Part shown: positions 7,653 through 11,455 of the stretch, in pieces | How the letters are laid out: each line of letters opens with the position of its first letter | How positions within the stretch are numbered: the first letter of the stretch is position 1 | Assembly: GCA_001598975.1 (NCBI GenBank) | Contig: BBXU01003347.1 | Span: 1 to 11,455 of the forward strand | Direction of reading: 5' to 3' | Source of the DNA: Parachlorella kessleri | Lineage: Eukaryota > Chlorophyta > Trebouxiophyceae > Chlorellales > Chlorellaceae | DNA length: 11,455 nucleotides | Position numbers and translations under genes: made by a program | The notes under the pieces: model-generated | The model's input: the letters and a program-made list of their open reading frames with translations, nothing else | Databases searched by the model: none | Told to the model about the DNA's origin: nothing

Positions 7653-10600
7653 TCATTGCTGGACAGGCGAGGAACAGATGAGCTGCACTAGTGGCAGGAC
7701 ACATGTGTCATTACGGACATGGCAAGTGTGTTATGCTTACCTTGGCGTCTTTCATGACCAGGTGGTATATGGTCCTTGTCACAGTTCGGTGGTGGGCACG
7801 ACCGTTCGAAGACATCGAGTTGACAAGTGCCCTTGTGTAGTAGGAACTGTCCCAGACGTTCGACCCAGACTGGCCACCATATATATCTAGGTCGGAATCC
7901 ACTACCTGCATACACACAGGGAACATTGCGCGCCAGGTACTGTTGGCAGGCTGTCCCAATGTCAGCGTGTCCTGTCCATCCTGCAGCTGGCGCATTCTGG
8001 CTGGCACGCACCACAACCGGTCTAACTTATTCTAAAGTGTACCCTACCCGACCACGCTGTGTGATTCTCCCACAAGTGGGGAACCTTAAGAGCCAGGATG
8101 TACTAAGTGAACAAACCACCTAAACACAAGACCAGCTGCCTTACCCCACGCCCCTGGCCGCTGCCCACAGGGCATCACACAACGCTCAGCTACGGCTGGC
8201 GGCAAGGCCTGGGCGTGCGTATTTAAACGCAGCTTACTTCAAAGCAGCTGACTTATTTGAAAGCAGCTTGATTAACGCAGCTGGCCATGACAAGTATGGC
8301 TGCTAACAGTGTGCCCAGATGTTCAGCAGAGGAGCAGAAATGCTAGGAGGGCATTTCCCAGCATCACAACCATCGCGTATACGCACGTAGCGTGCTGCCT
8401 CCCATGGAGAGGACATGGAGAGGACATGGAGAGGACACTCTTAGAACTGAGCTTCACTTACCCCATTTGCAATATCGTCGATCCCAGAATCTGCCCCATT
8501 GAAGGGGTTCAGCTTGCCGCTTGTTTTCCACATTGTTGCGTATGGCTTGTCGCCCGGGTACCTGCAATACAGGCATGGCTTCAGCTTAGCCAAGGGAATT
8601 TTCACTGCAGGCCACGTTTGTGTCAGCTGCCTAGACGGGATATTGGGGCTGCGGCAAGGGCACTGCTAGTACCACCACGACTCAAAGGGCGCAGTAGAAT
8701 GCCCACACGCGCAGTGCCGACATCATGCTGAACCTCTGCAACATGTCCACCATCTGGTACATTGCTGTGTGCTCCTCATGACAAATACTGCATGCTCTTA
8801 CCCAGCACTGGTCACTGTGTAACCCTGCTTCTTGGCATCATACTTGATCCCGAGGACGCCTCTGGTACGGCCGATTGGCTCAGAAACCCGCACCACCGCC
8901 CAATCAAATCTGAAGACTTTATTGTCACACACAACATCGGAGGTACACAGCCCATGGGCGCTAGCCCACCACGTCGTTGCATATCTCCAGTAGTACCTGT
9001 GCAGTCAGTTGAGAGGAACTATGGCAGAGTTCGGTTTCCGCAAAACCTGGGTTGCGTCGGAGTAGGAAGCAGCAGGGTGAGACGGGTGTGCAGCTCTTAT
9101 CATTTGACACAGCTGCACAAGGGCTTGCGATTGCCTGTTAAAACCACGGTACACATAGGCGGCTGACTTACCAACCGGTAATGTCAGTCCGGGATAGCCT
9201 CCCTGGATAGAAGTAAAGTGCGCTGCTGAACTGGTTATAATAGGCGTCGAACACACTGCATAGCAAATAGAAGCTTCCTGAGGTGTTCCGGGGCGGCGCT
9301 AGGTGCAATGGCAGCTGAGGGTGTGCAAGGCACATCTAGTGCAAAGTGCTCCCCTGTCCCTGCACGCGCATGTTGATGTTATAACCTCCATGCATGGTAA
9401 AATGCAGCACCTACTGTGAAGGTGAGTGAGTATTATGCAGTACTGCATGCACAGTATCACTGCCAACAACGAAATGCTCACTTACCAATGACCTGCAGTG
9501 AAGATACTGGCCTGCTCAATAAGTGCCCCACTGCACCCATAGCCCCTGCCGGCAAAGTCTGCCGCGCTGATGTGACCCACCGCAGAGTAAGGAAATGGCC
9601 TGCTGGTAATCTGCACCCTTCCGTCAGCACCCCAGATCAGCAATTTGCGAGAGCTGGGCGCCGTAATGTTCCCAGCTGGGTTGAAGGGGGGCGACTCAGC
9701 TGCCTGCTCCGTTCCTGCCAATGCCGTCAGGAAACTGGTTTCCAGCCGAAGGTACAGGTGGCCAGTGGGCGTGATTCGGGCAGCAACAAGTGGACGGCTG
9801 CGCTCGCTCGACCTGCGCCGCCCAGGGGACACAAGCGTAGGGTTACAACGTAGGTGGGGCGTGTTGTGATGCATGTATGACCCGCCAGTCATACCCGTCG
9901 GCTGGCACACCTTCCGCCAGCCAGAAGGGGAGGAGCTGTGTGAGGCCCAGCTACTGCCAGGAAGGTGGGAGCCAGCTGTGCCACTTAATAAGAGCTGCGC
10001 TGACCTTGCCAACACCCCTTCTGGTCCGCGGACAGACGCCGTCCAGCAGATTGAAAACACAAGCTTGTGCAGACGACTTGAGTCGTCTACAACTTGAAAG
10101 TTGACGCCACCCAAGCTCGAGCCCTCCCTATGGGGACATGCAGTTGTCCCCCAAGTACACACTCACAGCTTGCTGTTGGGTTCCGCCATAGGGCGGGACA
10201 AAGGCGTGTCCACCAGCTTAACCCTCCCAACGAGCTTGAACCCCTCGCCTTGAAACCGGACAATGTCAGCTGTACCTATGCTGCCATTGGTGTCCATTTT
10301 TGCGGTAGCCAGCAGGCTGGCAGGGACAGCCACGTCAGCTGATTTGTTGCCTGCAGGTGTGAGCATGGTGCTGTGGCCAAAGAGAGACATGCAACGCTTC
10401 GCACCGTCACAAACCAGGTGCATCGGTGCTGTATAACCATAGTGACAGCAAACATACCCACAGCTGCCTTCTGTGTTGCTGCAAAACACAGGCAGATGAA
10501 GAGTGCTGCCTAACGCCTTCCAAGGATGTCACAGCAGACCTGGCGCTGCCAACCAGCTTTGTTTGAGGACAAGATGGGAGACTCACGATCAGAGCACGGG

Positions 10601-11282
10601 TTCTGATGAGCAACCTTGACGCCCTGGCTGGCGGCCAGGCATGCGTTCTGGTATGTGAAGCCATCATCACCGCAGACGAGCCTCGTCTCCAGTGAACAGC
10701 CTGTCTAGCAGGTAAACGATCAATGGCAAGCGCTTAAGCACTGCCGGGTGGGCCTTGGCAAGGCTTTCAGGACAAAAGCCGCGGTCACATGTGTTGTACA
10801 ACGTTGTACAACGCAAGCAACCCCGTCTGTATAACAATGGACCACCCAGCCTTCAGCCCTGCTCAGACCTAGGTACATTTGGCTGTATGAGTCACCATTC
10901 ATAGGCTGTTGCCACCGATTTCTGGCACACTGAACCGCCGCTGGACTCGTGGTGCTAGGCCGGGAGGGCTTCCTAGGGCTTAGACTTGCAAGGTACCACC
11001 CCGTCCCTCCTCTCAGCCACATCCGCAGGGTGAGGAGTGAACATCCCAGACTTATTACTCCAAGTTGGTTAGTAGGGAACTCCCCTTGGATTTATCAAGG
11101 AGACTGATGGTTCCAGTCAGAGTACCCATTCTGCTTACCCTGGCATCACCAGAGGCGGTACCGCCTCAAGTATGGCTCTGTGACTACCTACCTTGGGCAG
11201 CTGCCTTGCAAACGATGGCCAGAATCGCCAGGGTGGTCAACAGCTTTGGCTGTCCTGCAGATGACTCCACAGCTTGGCTCAT
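7653..11282 (-). CDS. Secreted Kazal-domain serine protease, S1/V8-like, multi-exon
   Basis: Proposed exons, in order of transcription: 11282-11192, 10700-10587, 10478-10458 (optional), 10350-10167, 9812-9486, 9255-9172, 8996-8802, 8561-8462, 7905-7741, 7682-7653. They give 436 residues, or 429 without the optional exon, with all phases consistent. The start ATG at 11282 sits in GAACCATGA and opens a signal peptide (residues 1-30, core LLTTLAILAIV). Residues 31-68 are a Kazal-like domain. Residues about 77-137 are a pro-region shared with the + copy (TADIVRF, GRVKL). The protease domain follows: WGADGR, PYSAVG, CSGAL, TAGHC with H245, FDWAVVRVSE with D305, GYP at 339-341, and YGGQSGSNVWD with S385. 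The triad is complete and the layout fits V8-like peptidases (family knowledge), so a secreted, active endopeptidase is expected. The specificity is unknown. The last intron (7683-7740, 58 bases) is short and uncertain; without it translation stops at 7711-7713. Confidence 0.88.
7741..7905 (-). other. Exon with intact catalytic Ser (GGQSGS)
   Basis: 165 bases, phase 0 to phase 0. YGGQSGSNVWD holds the nucleophile Ser in a TCT codon, in contrast to the TTC Phe codon of the + copy. The donor GTAAGC at 7740 is good, but the frame also reads on to TAA at 7711-7713. Confidence 0.85.
7906..8461 (-). other. Longest intron of the protease gene, with small repeats
   Basis: 556 bases between donor GTAAGT (8461) and acceptor tatgcag (7906). 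It contains three perfect 11-base units CATGGAGAGGA at 8403-8435, close to the donor, and four imperfect GCAGCT-centred units at 8226-8284. No coding exon was recognised in it; the flanking exons join directly in phase 0. Confidence 0.65.
8403..8435. repeat. Three tandem 11-base units
   Basis: CATGGAGAGGA is repeated three times without change, inside the intron, 27 bases from its donor on the - strand. A simple minisatellite. Confidence 0.9.
8802..8996 (-). other. Exon with catalytic Asp
   Basis: Exactly 195 bases, the same length as the + strand counterpart 1837-2031, and the same phases. The Asp lies in FDWAVVRVSEPIG, against NDYAVIRLSEAVG in the + copy. Both exons end TSAG, ahead of the GYP motif completed by the next exon. 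Confidence 0.85.
9486..9812 (-). other. Exon with protease barrel start and catalytic His
   Basis: Runs from LSSERSRPLVAARITPTGHL through a linker to CSGALIEQASIFTAGH, with the Cys of TAGHC split by the donor GTAAGTGAG. It corresponds to two exons (639-985 and 1213-1219) of the + copy, so the intron at 986-1212 is the one structural difference between the genes. Confidence 0.85.
10458..10478 (-). other. Possible 21-base microexon between the Kazal exon and pro-region
   Basis: Lies between a good acceptor (tgtgttttgcag) and donor GTATGT. It is 21 bases long, phase 1 to phase 1, and would add PTQKAAV. If it is skipped, the flanking exons still join in frame as Asp-Arg-Asn. The + copy is cut off before this point, so no comparison is possible. 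Confidence 0.4.
10587..10700 (-). other. Exon encoding the Kazal-like inhibitor domain
   Basis: A 114-base exon, phase 1 at both ends, so it can be inserted or lost without a frameshift. It reads GCSLETRLVCGDDGFTYQ, then NACLAASQGVKV, then a final PC. The VCGxDGxTYxNxC core is the Kazal signature (family knowledge). Only four Cys are present (32, 40, 51, 66); the C1-C5 pair of classical Kazal domains is missing. By alignment to the family, the inhibitor P1 residue, two after the first Cys here, is Leu34. It lies between the signal peptide and the pro-region of a protease. Confidence 0.85.
10701..11191 (-). other. First intron of the Kazal-protease gene
   Basis: 491 bases; donor GTAGGT after CAA G, acceptor ctagacag. 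The phase-1 join makes the Gly ahead of the first Kazal Cys. I searched it for a second Kazal exon and saw none. It contains a 20-bp palindrome at 10793-10812. Confidence 0.7.
10793..10812. repeat. 20-bp perfect palindrome in an intron
   Basis: GTTGTACAACGTTGTACAAC equals its own reverse complement and is also two copies of GTTGTACAAC. It lies in the first intron of the Kazal-protease gene. It could bind a dimeric regulator or be a chance duplication of a short palindrome. Confidence 0.85.
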
Positions 11283-11348
11283 GGTTCCTGCGTGAGCGTG
11301 ACTTTCCCGCACCTGCAAAATGCATCAGTAGGCATTCTTGGCCCAAGG

Positions 11349-11349
<1 letters not shown>

Positions 11350-11424
<75 letters not shown>

Positions 11425-11455
11425 TGGTGTGTGTGTGTGTGTGTGTGTGGTGGGT
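11350..11455 (+). repeat. TG dinucleotide microsatellite
   Basis: Almost pure TG from 11350 to the window end, with a few GTGGTG interruptions near the end. It begins 68 bases upstream of the protease start codon on the - strand (where it reads CA), inside the expected promoter or 5'UTR. No TATA box was seen between it and the ATG. Confidence 0.95.

Noticed and set aside
9416..10104. Several + strand open frames of 74-145 codons
   Set aside because: They are antisense to the protease exons on the - strand and have no independent support.
10260..10300. EF-hand-like DTNGSIGTAD in the pro-region of the - copy
   Set aside because: The loop is too short for a canonical EF hand, and the + copy lacks the acidic residues.
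10351..10489. Reading through upstream of the pro-region exon (Cys-rich MFCSNTEGSCGYVCC...) as a second inhibitor domain
   Set aside because: The Cys spacing fits no Kazal pattern, and a good acceptor at 10351 starts the conserved exon.

Overview
The window looks like nuclear DNA of a green alga, most likely Chlorophyceae (Chlamydomonadales). This is an inference from three things: genes split into many short exons by introns of about 60-560 bases with GTAAGT, GTGAGT or GTGCGA donors; GC-rich DNA with long TG and GCAG microsatellites; and gene families seen in such genomes. There is no bacterial-style operon, rRNA, tRNA or CRISPR array. Most long open frames are noise, so the genes were assembled by joining exons whose splice phases fit.

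Layout. (1) Positions 1-2784, + strand: the 3' part of a multi-exon gene for an S1-type (V8/glutamyl-endopeptidase-like) serine protease. Its first exons lie off the left edge. The catalytic Ser codon reads Phe (TTC at 2656-2658), so it appears to be a pseudoprotease, and its catalytic His sits on a 7-base microexon. (2) Positions 2785-7156: mostly non-coding, with a 30-bp perfect palindrome, a 16-bp-arm hairpin, an Ala-rich open frame of doubtful status and, on the - strand, a lone exon-like fragment of a RecQ helicase (Walker A). (3) Positions 7157-7471, - strand: a one-exon gene for a small secreted protein with one calcium-binding beta/gamma-crystallin domain. (4) Positions 7653-11282, - strand: a complete paralogue of the first protease. 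It has a signal peptide, a four-cysteine Kazal-like inhibitor domain, a conserved pro-region, and a protease domain with His, Asp and Ser all present. (5) Positions 11350-11455: a TG microsatellite just upstream of that gene.

The two protease genes point towards each other, and their introns match in position and phase except for one extra intron in the + copy. They are an old inverted duplication around a spacer of about 4.9 kb. Together the window holds a secreted protease carrying its own Kazal-like domain, an apparently inactivated sister copy, and a secreted crystallin-fold protein between them. A joint role in the extracellular matrix is plausible but is inference only.
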